Below are positions 8,795-17,487 of a stretch of 64,000 nucleotides of DNA, in pieces (within the stretch, counting starts at the first letter, position 1; every line of letters begins with the position of its first letter). Below the pieces are notes generated by a model. The model made no database searches and was not told where the DNA came from. It saw only the letters and a list, made by a program, of their open reading frames with translations. The DNA comes from Streptomyces odontomachi (GTDB lineage Bacteria > Actinomycetota > Actinomycetes > Streptomycetales > Streptomycetaceae). The position numbers and the translations under genes are program-made. The stretch spans positions 62,001-126,000 of the forward strand of contig NZ_JAMJWG010000022.1 of assembly GCF_024435355.1 (NCBI RefSeq), read 5' to 3'.

Positions 8795-10996
8795 TCAGTC
8801 CCGGCGGCCCGTGCGCTGCTCGGACCACTGGGCGCGCAGCGCCGCGTAGTCGCACTCCTCCAACGGCTCGCCCGTACGGTCGAGCTGGGTGGTCACGTAC
8901 AGTGCCGGAACACCGAGTCGCCGCTTCACGGCACCGTAGGCACGCCATTGGGCACGGTCGGGGGCGCACCAGTCGTCGGTGTCGATCAGCAGCCCCGGGC
9001 AGGACGCCGCGGCGACCGCCGCGCGGTAGCGCATCTGCGGCACGAGCGGGGCCCAGGGGTCCGGGTCGTCGAGTCGCAGCATGTCATTGAGCCGGATCAT
9101 ATCGGTGACGTCCGCGAACGACGGGTGTGGCGTGTGCGTCACGACCAGGGCATCCGGTTTCGCCGCCTTCGCCGCCCGGTAGAGGGTGGCCAGCTGGGTG
9201 TGCAGCAGCGCGATGCCCCAGCCGGGCCCCGTGCCGGTGAGGGAGTGGCCCGACGGGGTGTCGGCGGTGAAGTCGATCTTCAGCCCGTCGGCGTCGAGGC
9301 CGTCCGGGGCGAGCAGCCGGCGGATGTTCTCCGTGAGCAGGGCACGGGCGCCGGGGTGGTCGGGGTCCAGGGTGACGGGGTGGCCGTCGGGCGTGCGGAC
9401 GCACAGCTCGTCCGGGACGCCCTCGGTGGACCAGGCGCGCCACCAGAGCAGCACCCGCTGCCCGGCGGCGTGCCGGGCGGCGATCCAACCCCGCAGGTCG
9501 GGCCATCTGCCGGGGTCGGGCTCCCAGGAACCGTAGGCCCGCTGCCACTTGTCGTCGATGACGACGGTGCCGGGCACCAGGCCGTGCTCGGCCAGCACCG
9601 CCAGGTGCGCGTCATACTCCTCACGGGTGCTCAGCTCGGGTGCCGGGCGGCCGGTGTCCCTGGCGCGCCCCATCTGCGCGCCCCACCCGCAGAACATCGG
9701 CTCGGACCACCAGGCGGGGCGCTGCCGCCCGCCGGGCTGCGCGGTCGGGGTGGTCCAGCCAGGGCCGTCAGGACGGTCAGCCCGGTCGGTTCGGTCGGTC
9801 CGGTCAGTTCGGTCCCCACGGGTTCGGTCCGGATCAGGGACGGCCGCTCGACGTGCCGCCGGGACCGCTGGTGCTGCCGATCCCGCCGGTACCGGGCCGG
9901 CGACCCGATCCGGCTCCGGCTCCGGCTCGGACTCCGAGTCCGGCTCTGGCTCCGGCTCCGGCTCCGGCTCCGGGACGAAGCCGTGCGCCCGCAGCCAGCC
10001 GAGGTGTGCCCGCAGCCCCGCGTACGGGTCCGGGTGGCCGGGTGAGAGAAGCACCGCGGGGGTGCGGAAGTCGCCGTCGACCCGGGTGTGCGCCTCGTAG
10101 TCCAGGCACAGGTGCCAGCCCAGGTCGGACGGTACGTAGCGGGCCTGGGTGAAGGTCAGCCGGTGCACCGGCGCGCCGATCCCGAGCGTCCACCAGGTGC
10201 CGGCGGCGTGCTCCGCCGGGTCGGCGTCGTCCGGGAGCCTCTCGCCGGTGAGGGCCAGGCAGAGCGGTGGCGGGGTGAAGAACCAGTGCCCCCGGCCGGG
10301 ACGGGCGTCCCCGCACGCTCCGAGGACGGCGCTCTCGCCGGCGCCGCGCAGGAGCCGGCGGGGCGGCCCGGGGTTGGGCGTGAAGAGCGTGTGCCAGTCG
10401 TGGCCGCTGGGCCGCAGTCCACCGCCCCGGCCACCGAGCACCGAGCGGGTGGCGAAGAGCGCCGCGGACTCCAGGTCGCCGCTCCCCCGCACCAGCCAGC
10501 TGACCTCGCAACCGTCCGCGGTGCACACGAGCCGGGTCTCGGCGTGCCGCCACGCCGTACTGCGCCGGGCCACAGTGATCACCGGCCAGCCCTCCGAGGC
10601 CACGAGTGCGGGCGGCGCGACGGAGAGCGTCTCGTCGACGGCGCCGGTACGGTCGAGCGCGCCCGGGAGTTGCAGCTCCACGGGGTGACCGGGGCCGCTC
10701 GACAGCCGGGCGGTGCCGCCGTCGGCGGCCACCGTGAGCCGGTAGCCGGGCGCCGTGACGGTGATCGTGCCGTCCGCGGACCGGTGCGCGCTCACCTCGC
10801 CGTCCGGGCCCGACGGTGCCCGCGTCCCGGGCTGCCCCTCCCTCGCCGCCACCGTCGCCGTCTCCGCCGCTGCCCTCGCAGCCCCCGGACCTGCCGTCAC
10901 CGTGATCTCCTTCGCCGCCGCATCGCTCTGCGGGGTCCTCGTCGTCGTGGGCTCGATCACTGCCGTGGGCTCAGTCACTGTCGTGGGCTCTGTCAC
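8795..10996 (-). CDS. TIM-barrel glycoside hydrolase (GH31/GH36-like clan), unassigned specificity
   Basis: This 733-residue protein has an N-terminal beta-sandwich region (about 65-340), a low-complexity linker (about 343-412) made of EP repeats, DSESEPEP and RTD repeats, and a C-terminal TIM-barrel (about 425-733). The barrel shows VVIDDKWQ (479-485), LLWWRAWSTEG, DGLKIDFTADTPSG with candidate nucleophile Asp575, THTPHPSFADV, and LLIDTDDWCAPD as a candidate acid/base segment. This pattern resembles retaining alpha-glycosidases of the GH31/GH36 type, but I cannot fix the family. The GTG start at 10996 overlaps the stop of the upstream MBL-fold gene as GTGA, so the two products are likely made together. 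The linker is encoded by an impure 6-bp DNA repeat. Confidence 0.7.
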   Translation of the reverse strand: MTEPTTVTEPTAVIEPTTTRTPQSDAAAKEITVTAGPGAARAAAETATVAAREGQPGTRAPSGPDGEVSAHRSADGTITVTAPGYRLTVAADGGTARLSSGPGHPVELQLPGALDRTGAVDETLSVAPPALVASEGWPVITVARRSTAWRHAETRLVCTADGCEVSWLVRGSGDLESAALFATRSVLGGRGGGLRPSGHDWHTLFTPNPGPPRRLLRGAGESAVLGACGDARPGRGHWFFTPPPLCLALTGERLPDDADPAEHAAGTWWTLGIGAPVHRLTFTQARYVPSDLGWHLCLDYEAHTRVDGDFRTPAVLLSPGHPDPYAGLRAHLGWLRAHGFVPEPEPEPEPEPDSESEPEPEPDRVAGPVPAGSAAPAVPAARRAAVPDPDRTRGDRTDRTDRTDRADRPDGPGWTTPTAQPGGRQRPAWWSEPMFCGWGAQMGRARDTGRPAPELSTREEYDAHLAVLAEHGLVPGTVVIDDKWQRAYGSWEPDPGRWPDLRGWIAARHAAGQRVLLWWRAWSTEGVPDELCVRTPDGHPVTLDPDHPGARALLTENIRRLLAPDGLDADGLKIDFTADTPSGHSLTGTGPGWGIALLHTQLATLYRAAKAAKPDALVVTHTPHPSFADVTDMIRLNDMLRLDDPDPWAPLVPQMRYRAAVAAASCPGLLIDTDDWCAPDRAQWRAYGAVKRRLGVPALYVTTQLDRTGEPLEECDYAALRAQWSEQRTGRRD

Positions 10997-12828
10997 CGCA
11001 CGCTCACCAGGGCCTCCGCCTGCTGTCCGAACCGCAGCTGCCCCACCGTCAGGTCCGCGCCCACCCGCAGCCGCTCCGCCGGGGGCCCCGCCTCGGGCAC
11101 CGTGACCACGAACTCGACCCGCCGTTCCTCGTGCCCGCCGAGCGTGGTCGTCGCCGGATCCGGCTGGACCCGCCAGCCCGGGGGCACCACCAGGCGGACC
11201 TCGGCGGGTTCGGCGCCCGGGAGCGGATTGCGTACCTCGACCTCCAGGCGCACCGTGCCGCCGGGCTCGACCACGCTGCGGTAGGGGAAGATCCGGGCGG
11301 CGAAGCCCTCGGCTTCGAAGTCCAGGTCCCCAGGCAGCAGTTCCCGGTGCAGCCGGGCCAGCTCCCGGCCCTTGTCCAGCAGCATGTCCAGGTAGGCGTC
11401 GGTCACCTCGTACGGGAACCAGTGGCCGCTGATCATCAGCTCCGGCCGCAGGATGCGGTACAGCTCGGCGCTGCGGGTGAAGTCGTCGATGCGGAACCGG
11501 TTGCGGTACTGGTAGTTGAGGATCTCCGGCTTGAGTCCCGGCTCCCACTCGGTGGTCTGCTGGTCACCGGTGGCGATGGTCCGCCGGCCGTCGGCGGTGA
11601 AGGAGTACGCGGCGGCGTAGAGCGTGTGGCCGGGCAGGTCGTGCACGCCTATCTCGTACTCGCGCCAGCGCACCGGCCGGCCCACGGGCAGTTCGCGGTC
11701 GACGGGGATCGGGTCGTACCACAGGCAGGGCAGGTCCCAGTACGTGGGCGCGGCGAGCACCGGGGCGATGTGCGCGGGCGCCCACACCTCGGTGCCGTGC
11801 ACCTCGCGCAGCAGGTTGAACCCGGCCACGTGATCGTCGTGGTAGTGGGTGGGCAGGGCCACCTCGACGGTGTCGATGCCGTGGTCACGGCGGAGTGCCT
11901 CGATGGAGGCGAGCAGCGGGCGGCGCGCGGAGCGGTCCTGGCCGCCGGCAAGGCCGGTGGTCAGGTCGTAGCCGAAGTCCAGCAGCAGCGCGGTGCCGTC
12001 GTCGGACAGCAGCGCGTAGGAGTTGGCCATCGACGTGGTGTTGCGCAGCAGGTGCGGCCCGGTGACCTCACGCCAGGGCTGCTGGAGCATCCGCTCCGGG
12101 TCGAAGGGGGCGCTCCGGCTCATGCCCAGCAGCGCCTGGAGCCGGTCGCGTAGCCGGGCGACGGCCCGCGGCGGGTCGGTGACAACAGCGCCGTGCGAGG
12201 GAAGCAGCGTGCCGGGGGTGTGGTCGAGCAGTTGCTGGCAGGAGAGCATCGTGGCGGCCACGCCCTCCTTGCCGGCATTGCCGTGGAAACCGGTGTACGA
12301 CCACTGGGTCGCGGCGAGCGACCACAGCCGGCCCTCGCCGTGCACCAGGTCGCCCACGAAGGCGAGCCGGGCACCGCCGTGGTCCACCAAGTAGCTGACG
12401 GAACCGACGGTGTGGCCCGGGGTGGGCAGCGTGTAGACCTCCACCGGGCCGTAGCGCCGGGTGCGGTACTCCGCGACGGTGCCGGTGACCGGAACCTGGT
12501 AGAGCAGCGAGAAACGGTCCTGGCGGACGTCGTAGTCGTTCTCGACACGGCGGGTGCGCCAGTGCTCGTCGACGCCGGCGATCAGGTCCTTCTCCACCGG
12601 GGGCACAAAGATCCGGATTCCGGCCGCCGCGGCGCGGGCCAGGCCCTGGACCTGGTCACGGTGGTGATGGGTGATGAGCACGTCCGTGACCTCGTCGACG
12701 TCGAAGCCGGCGAGGTGGTCCAGGACGTCGCCGCTGCCGAAGTCGATCAGCACAGCCTGCCGGCCGGACCTGAGAACGTAGACGTTGCAGGTGTCCCGGA
12801 AGAGGAACACATCGCTTCCGACCAGCAC
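10993..12828 (-). CDS. Tandem metallo-beta-lactamase-fold protein with C-terminal Ig-like domain
   Basis: This 611-residue protein has two MBL-fold domains. Domain 1 has THHHRDQ (H54-x-H56-x-D58-Q59) with His139, Asp160 and His212 downstream. Domain 2 has THYHDDH (H328-x-H330-x-D332-H333) with His401, Asp422 and His469. In domain 1 the last motif His is replaced by Gln, so metal binding there may be altered. Residues about 515-611 look like a NEW3/Ig-type beta domain (RNPLPGAEPAEVRLVVPPGW). The GTG start at 12828 is preceded by GGGAGCGGAAA. It is the first gene of the minus-strand cluster and is coupled to the glycosidase by a GTGA overlap. MBL folds hydrolyse many esters, amides and lactones, and I do not assign a substrate. 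Confidence 0.75.
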   Translation of the reverse strand: MLVGSDVFLFRDTCNVYVLRSGRQAVLIDFGSGDVLDHLAGFDVDEVTDVLITHHHRDQVQGLARAAAAGIRIFVPPVEKDLIAGVDEHWRTRRVENDYDVRQDRFSLLYQVPVTGTVAEYRTRRYGPVEVYTLPTPGHTVGSVSYLVDHGGARLAFVGDLVHGEGRLWSLAATQWSYTGFHGNAGKEGVAATMLSCQQLLDHTPGTLLPSHGAVVTDPPRAVARLRDRLQALLGMSRSAPFDPERMLQQPWREVTGPHLLRNTTSMANSYALLSDDGTALLLDFGYDLTTGLAGGQDRSARRPLLASIEALRRDHGIDTVEVALPTHYHDDHVAGFNLLREVHGTEVWAPAHIAPVLAAPTYWDLPCLWYDPIPVDRELPVGRPVRWREYEIGVHDLPGHTLYAAAYSFTADGRRTIATGDQQTTEWEPGLKPEILNYQYRNRFRIDDFTRSAELYRILRPELMISGHWFPYEVTDAYLDMLLDKGRELARLHRELLPGDLDFEAEGFAARIFPYRSVVEPGGTVRLEVEVRNPLPGAEPAEVRLVVPPGWRVQPDPATTTLGGHEERRVEFVVTVPEAGPPAERLRVGADLTVGQLRFGQQAEALVSVR

Positions 12829-13298
12829 TTTCCGCTCCCTGGGGCGCTATGCAATCGATACCAGATGGGAACGGTGCCAGGCGTCGGGGCGGACGGTCAA
12901 GCATTCGGGCGCCGGAGAGCTGCCCGGAAGGGGAGCCGGCCGGAAGGGGAAAGGGGAGGTGGCCGGCGGGAAGTTGCCAGACCGGTTCCCGACGTCCCCC
13001 GCGGGCGGCTGGCCGAGCTTGCACCGGATTCTGGGATCGATCCCGGCCGGGCGGGTACGGTGCCGGGGCGCCTGGCCTGGCGGACCACCGGCCGCCGAGC
13101 ACGGACTTGGACCGGACCGGGCCTTGACCGCCGACCGCCGACCGCCGACCGCCGAGCCGAACCGGGCCTTGCCCGCCGGACCGGGCCTTGCCCGCCGGAC
13201 CGAGCCGGGACCCGGGGGTTGGGCCATTCGTGGCTCCTCCATCCGCGGGCGGCCGTGCAGCACGGCAGGAGTGCTCCGGCGATCGTAGATTGCCGTCT
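12829..13298. other. Divergent intergenic region with short tandem repeats
   Basis: This 470-bp gap separates the minus-strand MBL gene from the plus-strand PsiE-like gene. It holds both promoters but no convincing coding sequence. Positions about 13126-13158 contain a 7-bp repeat (GCCGACC, about four copies), followed by two copies of an 18-19-bp unit containing GGGCCTTGCCCGCCGGA (13162-13200). ATGCAATCGATACC near 12850 is a weak palindrome around ATCGAT upstream of the MBL gene and could be an operator. Confidence 0.5.
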
Positions 13299-13781
13299 GT
13301 GCCGGACTCACCCCCCACGCCCGTCGCCCCCCGCGTCCAGCGGCTCCTCCAGAGCGCCGAGGACGTCATCCACCTGATCGTCGCGGTGCTGCTGGTGCTC
13401 GTCGGGGCCCTTCTGCTGGCCGACGTCGTCAAGGACGTGGTCGACGCGGTGAGCGGGCCCTATCACGAGTTGGCGATCGTGCTCGCCATCCTGGACAACA
13501 GCCTGGTGTTGTTCATCGTCGCCGAGCTGCTGCACACCGTCCGTCTCACCATCAGGAACCACACGCTGAACGCCGAGCCCTTCCTCGTCGTCGGCCTGAT
13601 CGCGGGCGTCCGGAAGATCCTCATCGTCACCGCCCAGACCGAGCGGTCCTTCCAGTGGCAGCCGCAGGGGGTGGAGATCCTCATGCTGGTCGCACTGGTC
13701 CTGGCGATGGCGGTGGCCATCCTGGTGCTGCGGCACGCGACCCGGCCCGACACCTTCACCACGGATCTCGGCCGCCCCTGA
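13299..13781 (+). CDS. PsiE-like membrane protein
   Basis: This 160-residue protein has four predicted membrane segments (LIVAVLLVLVGALLLADVV, then LAIVLAILDNSLVLFIVAELL, PFLVVGLIAGVRKILIV and ILMLVALVLAMAVAILVL) and resembles the phosphate-starvation-inducible PsiE family. Its biochemical role is unknown. The GTG at 13299 was chosen because a TAGATT -10-like hexamer (13286-13291) ends 7 nt before it, which fits a leaderless mRNA. The open frame extends 37 codons upstream but is not protein-like there. It is a single-gene unit between two clusters. Confidence 0.75.
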   Translation: MPDSPPTPVAPRVQRLLQSAEDVIHLIVAVLLVLVGALLLADVVKDVVDAVSGPYHELAIVLAILDNSLVLFIVAELLHTVRLTIRNHTLNAEPFLVVGLIAGVRKILIVTAQTERSFQWQPQGVEILMLVALVLAMAVAILVLRHATRPDTFTTDLGRP

Positions 13782-13846
13782 CGCGAGCATCTCACCGGCA
13801 CTTCCCAGCACTTCCCCCGCTTCCAGCTACCGTCCGCCGCAGCATC

Positions 13847-13884
13847 GGCACCGGCACCAGCACCGGCACCGGCACCGGCACCGG
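13847..13884. repeat. GCACCG hexanucleotide microsatellite
   Basis: About six copies of a 6-bp unit (GGCACC), one with a single change, lie between the PsiE-like gene and lysS. The tract is short and no function is apparent. Confidence 0.8.
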
Positions 13885-13994
13885 AAACCTGCCAAAACCC
13901 TCCCAGCGCCAAGGACAGCGCGAGGAACGCGAGGAAGGGGACCGGCCACTGAACGCGACGGAGTCGCGGCTCGATGCCGCCTATCCTTGACGCC

Positions 13995-15485
13995 ATGAGT
14001 GACGAGACCTACCAGGACGCCCCGGAGCAGATGCGCGTCCGCCTGGAGAAGGCGGCGCGGCTCCGTGAGAACGGCGTCGAACCGTGGCCGGTGACCTACC
14101 CGCGCACGCACACCATCGGCGAAATCCGGGCGAAGTATCCCGAGCTGGACGCCGACACTGCGACCGGGGAGAAAGCCGGAATCACGGGCCGGGTCATGCT
14201 GTCACGAGTCGGCGGCAAGCTCTGCTTCGCCACTCTGCGGGACGGGACCGCCGAGATGCAGGTGATGATCTCGCTCGCGGGCGTCGGCGAGGAGGCGCTC
14301 GCGGCGTGGAAGCGCGACGTCGACCTCGGCGACCATGTCGGCGTGACGGGCGAGATCATCTCGTCCAAGCGCGGCGAACTGTCGATCATGGCGGAGAGCT
14401 GGGCGATCACGTCGAAGTGCCTGCGGCCACTACCGGAGAAGCACGCCGGGCTCACCGACCCCGAGGCGCGCGTCCGCTACCGCTATCTCGACCTCATCGT
14501 CAACGACGAGGCCCGCAAGATGGCCCACCTGCGGAGCGACACCGTACGGGCGATCCGGGACTTCTGGCACTCCGAGGGCTACCTCGAGGTGGAGACGCCG
14601 ATGCTCCAGCCGATCCACGGCGGCGCGGCGGCCCGACCGTTCAAGACCCACATCAACGCCTACAACATGGAGTTGTACCTCCGGATCGCGATCGAGCTGT
14701 ACCTGAAGCGGCTCGTCGTCGGTGGCATCGAGAAGGTCTTCGAGATCAACCGGAACTTCCGGAACGAGGGTGCGGACTCCACGCACAACCCCGAGTTCAC
14801 GATGCTCGAGGCCTACGGTACCTACCTCGACTACAACGGCATGGCCGACCTCACGCAGCGCTCGGCTCAGCAGGCCGTCATGGCCGCACTGGGCACGACC
14901 GTGGTCGTCCACGACAACGTCGAGTACGACCTGGGCATCGCCGAATGGCCGCGGAAGACCGTCTACGGCCTGGTCTCGGACGCGCTCGGCGAGGAGATCA
15001 CCCCGCACACCCCGATCGAGAGCGTCCGCAAGCTCGCCGACGCCCGTGAGGTCGAATGGGACTCCAAGTGGGGTCAGGGCAAGCTCGTCCAGGAGCTGTT
15101 CGAGGAGCTCGTCGAGCACACCCTCATGCAGCCCACGTTCGTCATGGACTACCCGGTCGAGACCTCGCCGCTGACCCGCCAGCACCGCTCCGAGCCGCTC
15201 CTGGCGGAGAAGTGGGACCTGATCGGTTTCGGCGCCGAACTGGCCACGGCCTACTCGGAGCTGATCGACCCCATCGAGCAGCGCCGCCGCCTCACCGAGC
15301 AGTCCCTGCTGGCCGCCGGCGGCGACCTGGAAGCCATGCAACTCGACGAGGACTTCCTGCGCGCCCTGGAGTACGGCATGCCTCCCACGGGCGGCATGGG
15401 AATGGGCATCGACCGCCTGATCATGGCCATCACCGGCAAGAACATCCGCGAAACCATCCTGTTCCCGCTGGTGAAGCCCAGCTGA
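13995..15485 (+). CDS. lysS: Lysyl-tRNA synthetase, class II
   Basis: This 496-residue cytoplasmic enzyme charges tRNA-Lys. An N-terminal OB-fold anticodon-binding domain (ITGRVMLSRVGGKLCFATLRD, about residues 60-85) precedes the class II core. The core has motif 2 (FEINRNFRNEGADSTHNPEFTMLEAY) and motif 3 (PPTGGMGMGIDRLIMAITG, then ETILFPLVKP at the end). The length is normal. I chose the ATG at 13995 over an upstream in-frame ATG because a TATCCT hexamer (13982-13987) lies 7 nt before it, which fits leaderless translation, and because MSDETYQD looks like a natural start. A strong hairpin follows the gene. Whether this is the only LysRS in the genome cannot be told from the window. Confidence 0.94.
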   Translation: MSDETYQDAPEQMRVRLEKAARLRENGVEPWPVTYPRTHTIGEIRAKYPELDADTATGEKAGITGRVMLSRVGGKLCFATLRDGTAEMQVMISLAGVGEEALAAWKRDVDLGDHVGVTGEIISSKRGELSIMAESWAITSKCLRPLPEKHAGLTDPEARVRYRYLDLIVNDEARKMAHLRSDTVRAIRDFWHSEGYLEVETPMLQPIHGGAAARPFKTHINAYNMELYLRIAIELYLKRLVVGGIEKVFEINRNFRNEGADSTHNPEFTMLEAYGTYLDYNGMADLTQRSAQQAVMAALGTTVVVHDNVEYDLGIAEWPRKTVYGLVSDALGEEITPHTPIESVRKLADAREVEWDSKWGQGKLVQELFEELVEHTLMQPTFVMDYPVETSPLTRQHRSEPLLAEKWDLIGFGAELATAYSELIDPIEQRRRLTEQSLLAAGGDLEAMQLDEDFLRALEYGMPPTGGMGMGIDRLIMAITGKNIRETILFPLVKPS

Positions 15486-15511
15486 CGGCGAGGACGAGTC
15501 CGCGGCGGGCA

Positions 15512-15545
15512 GTGCCGTACCCGCTCCCGAGGCGGGGTACGGCAC
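15512..15545 (+). terminator. Hairpin downstream of lysS
   Basis: GTGCCGTACCC (15512-15522) and GGGTACGGCAC (15535-15545) form a perfect 11-bp stem with a 12-nt loop, 27 nt after the lysS stop and before the convergent peptidase gene. There is no U-tract, which is common for actinobacterial terminators. Confidence 0.65.
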
Positions 15546-15725
15546 CGCTCGCGGATCCGCTGGCGACGGCGAGAGGTCGTGGCAACCATGCCCTCTCCCC
15601 GTCGGCGAGACGACGGCCGGCGGCCCGCTGCCAGCCGCCCGCTGCCCGCTACCCGCTACCCGCTTCGACGGCGGCGGCCGTCAGGTGATGGGTGAGGTGT
15701 ACACGGACCAACGTCCCCCGGCGGT

Positions 15726-17201
15726 TCAGCGAACCCCGACAGCCTCCAGAGCCGCGAGCTGGGCTGCCGTGGGATCGGCCGGGAAGTACAGGTAGCACAC
15801 CCCACCCGTACCGCTCTTGACCTTCCCCTTGTCGTCGTAGCGCTTGGTCCTGAGCCAGATGTTCTCGAACTCGCGCCTCAGGTAGACGTTGCGCACCGCG
15901 TCGTCGCTCGACGAGGCGGGGTCGTTGGCGACGACGTCACCCTCCGGGGTGAAGCCGGCGATCACCATCAGATGCCCGGACGTGCCGTAGTTCGCGCCCG
16001 TCAGCTCGCTCGCCAGGAACGACTGGGAGGTGATGATGGGGATCCCGGCGTCGATCAGCCGCTCCGCGTCGGTCAGCGAGCCGAGCCGGGTGACCACTCC
16101 CTGGAAGTCGGGGTACGTGGCCGCGTATGCGGCGTTGAAGGGCCAGTTGCCGCAGCCCTCGTACTGGTAGTCGTACACGTAGCGGGCCGCCTGGTCCACC
16201 TCCGGATCCGCGTACGAAGGGTCGATCCAGGCCATGTCGGCGGCGCTGGGCCCGCGACCCCAGAACTTGATGACCATCGACGACGAGGTGGCGCTGCACC
16301 AGGCCTCGCCGCCGCCGTCGTACTCCGGGTACTCGCCGGCGTGGATGTTCTGCGAGAACCGCGGCACGGCCAGTTCCCTGGCCACGCTCGGCGTGGTGGC
16401 GGGCACCTCGAAGCGGTCCGGGACGTCCGAGCCCATCACGCCGGCCCGCCACACCACCGGAGCGGCCGTGCTGCCCGGAGCACGGTAGAGCGTCAGCCGC
16501 AGCCGGGCGGAGGCCAGCCGGAGGCCGGCGGACGGGTCGTCGATGGAGAAGGTGTCCGTGTAGACGCTGCTGCGGTCGTCGGACTGGCCGTCGACCGAGG
16601 TGCGCTTGATGTCCTCGTCACCGGAGGCCCAGCGGCCCATCACGTACCACGGGGTCTGGGTGCCGTCGGAGTAGCTGCCCTGGAGCTCGATCTGGAGCCA
16701 GGTGCCCTTGGGCGTGTGCGCGTTCCAGGAGGCGATGGCTTCCGTGGCCGGTACGGTCAGCTCGTACACGGGCGACGTCCAGCGGGCGTACTCCCATGTG
16801 GCGGTGGTGCCGGTGTGCGGGTCGGTGTAGTCGGTGGTGCCGACGGATGCGGCGAGGGTCAGGCCCGGCCGGGTGCCGGAGGCGGCCTCGGTGCCCTCCG
16901 CCGTACCGCTGCGCCAGTCGCTGGACGAGGTCCAGGCGTGATAGTCCACCAGGGGGTTGGCCGTCTCCTTCTTGCACGGGTGCGTGTGACTTCGGTGCCC
17001 GCCCGCCTGCGCCTGCGTACGGGAGGCCGCTGCGGCGGGGACGGCGGTGCCCGCGGTGGCGGCGACGGCCAGGGACGCGGCGGCGGCCAGCAGGGTGCGC
17101 CGGGACGCGGTGGGAGCGCCGGTCGGCGCGTCGACGGGCGCGCCGGAAGTGCCGGCCGGAGTGTCGGGTGTGCCGTGTGGTGTATCGGCTGATCTGGTCA
17201 T
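15726..17201 (-). CDS. Secreted C39-family (papain-like) peptidase, Tat signal
   Basis: This 491-residue protein begins with a disordered Thr/Pro/Ala stretch and a twin-arginine signal (SRRTLL at 33-38, hydrophobic core to about 58, AAAA cleavage region), so it is probably exported folded by Tat. Residues about 110-270 look like a beta-sandwich, followed by a C39-type peptidase domain with candidate Cys302 (GGGEAWCSATS), His409 (GTSGHLMVIAGF) and Asn425/Asp426 (VANDP). It may cleave peptides outside the cell; the substrate is unknown. I used the ATG at 17201 (MTRSADTP). It converges on lysS and diverges from the P-loop kinase gene. Confidence 0.85.
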   Translation of the reverse strand: MTRSADTPHGTPDTPAGTSGAPVDAPTGAPTASRRTLLAAAASLAVAATAGTAVPAAAASRTQAQAGGHRSHTHPCKKETANPLVDYHAWTSSSDWRSGTAEGTEAASGTRPGLTLAASVGTTDYTDPHTGTTATWEYARWTSPVYELTVPATEAIASWNAHTPKGTWLQIELQGSYSDGTQTPWYVMGRWASGDEDIKRTSVDGQSDDRSSVYTDTFSIDDPSAGLRLASARLRLTLYRAPGSTAAPVVWRAGVMGSDVPDRFEVPATTPSVARELAVPRFSQNIHAGEYPEYDGGGEAWCSATSSSMVIKFWGRGPSAADMAWIDPSYADPEVDQAARYVYDYQYEGCGNWPFNAAYAATYPDFQGVVTRLGSLTDAERLIDAGIPIITSQSFLASELTGANYGTSGHLMVIAGFTPEGDVVANDPASSSDDAVRNVYLRREFENIWLRTKRYDDKGKVKSGTGGVCYLYFPADPTAAQLAALEAVGVR

Positions 17202-17341
17202 AGGACGAGGAACCCCCAGTCGGCGTGATCCCTTGGGATCGACCCTCGGGACGGTCATGCTGCGGCCACGGTGGACGGTGTGGGGCCACTATGAACGCTC
17301 CCGACCGGCTTCTGCCAGCGTCCACGGCACTTGGACGGCCA

Positions 17342-17351
17342 CCAATATTGG
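17342..17351. promoter_or_regulatory. CCAATATTGG palindrome in a divergent promoter region
   Basis: A perfect 10-bp AT-centred palindrome, flanked by GGCCA on the left and CC on the right, sits in the 286-bp gap between the divergent secreted peptidase and P-loop kinase genes. AT-rich palindromes are rare in this DNA, so an operator is plausible, but no regulator is identified. Confidence 0.3.
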
Positions 17352-17487
17352 CCTCTACCTGTGGCGGCGAAAGGGGGGCGGGGGGCTGGTCGCCCGTTCG
17401 GGGGCGCGCAAGTGGTCGAAGACTCGGGCGCTCGAGCGCTCGGGCGTGCAAGCCATCGCCGATGCGCCCGGGCGTACGCTGGATCGA

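Noticed and set aside
8795..10996. Precise GH family and substrate for the barrel glycosidase
   Set aside because: Motifs fit several alpha-glycosidase families (GH31, GH36 and relatives), so naming one would be a guess.
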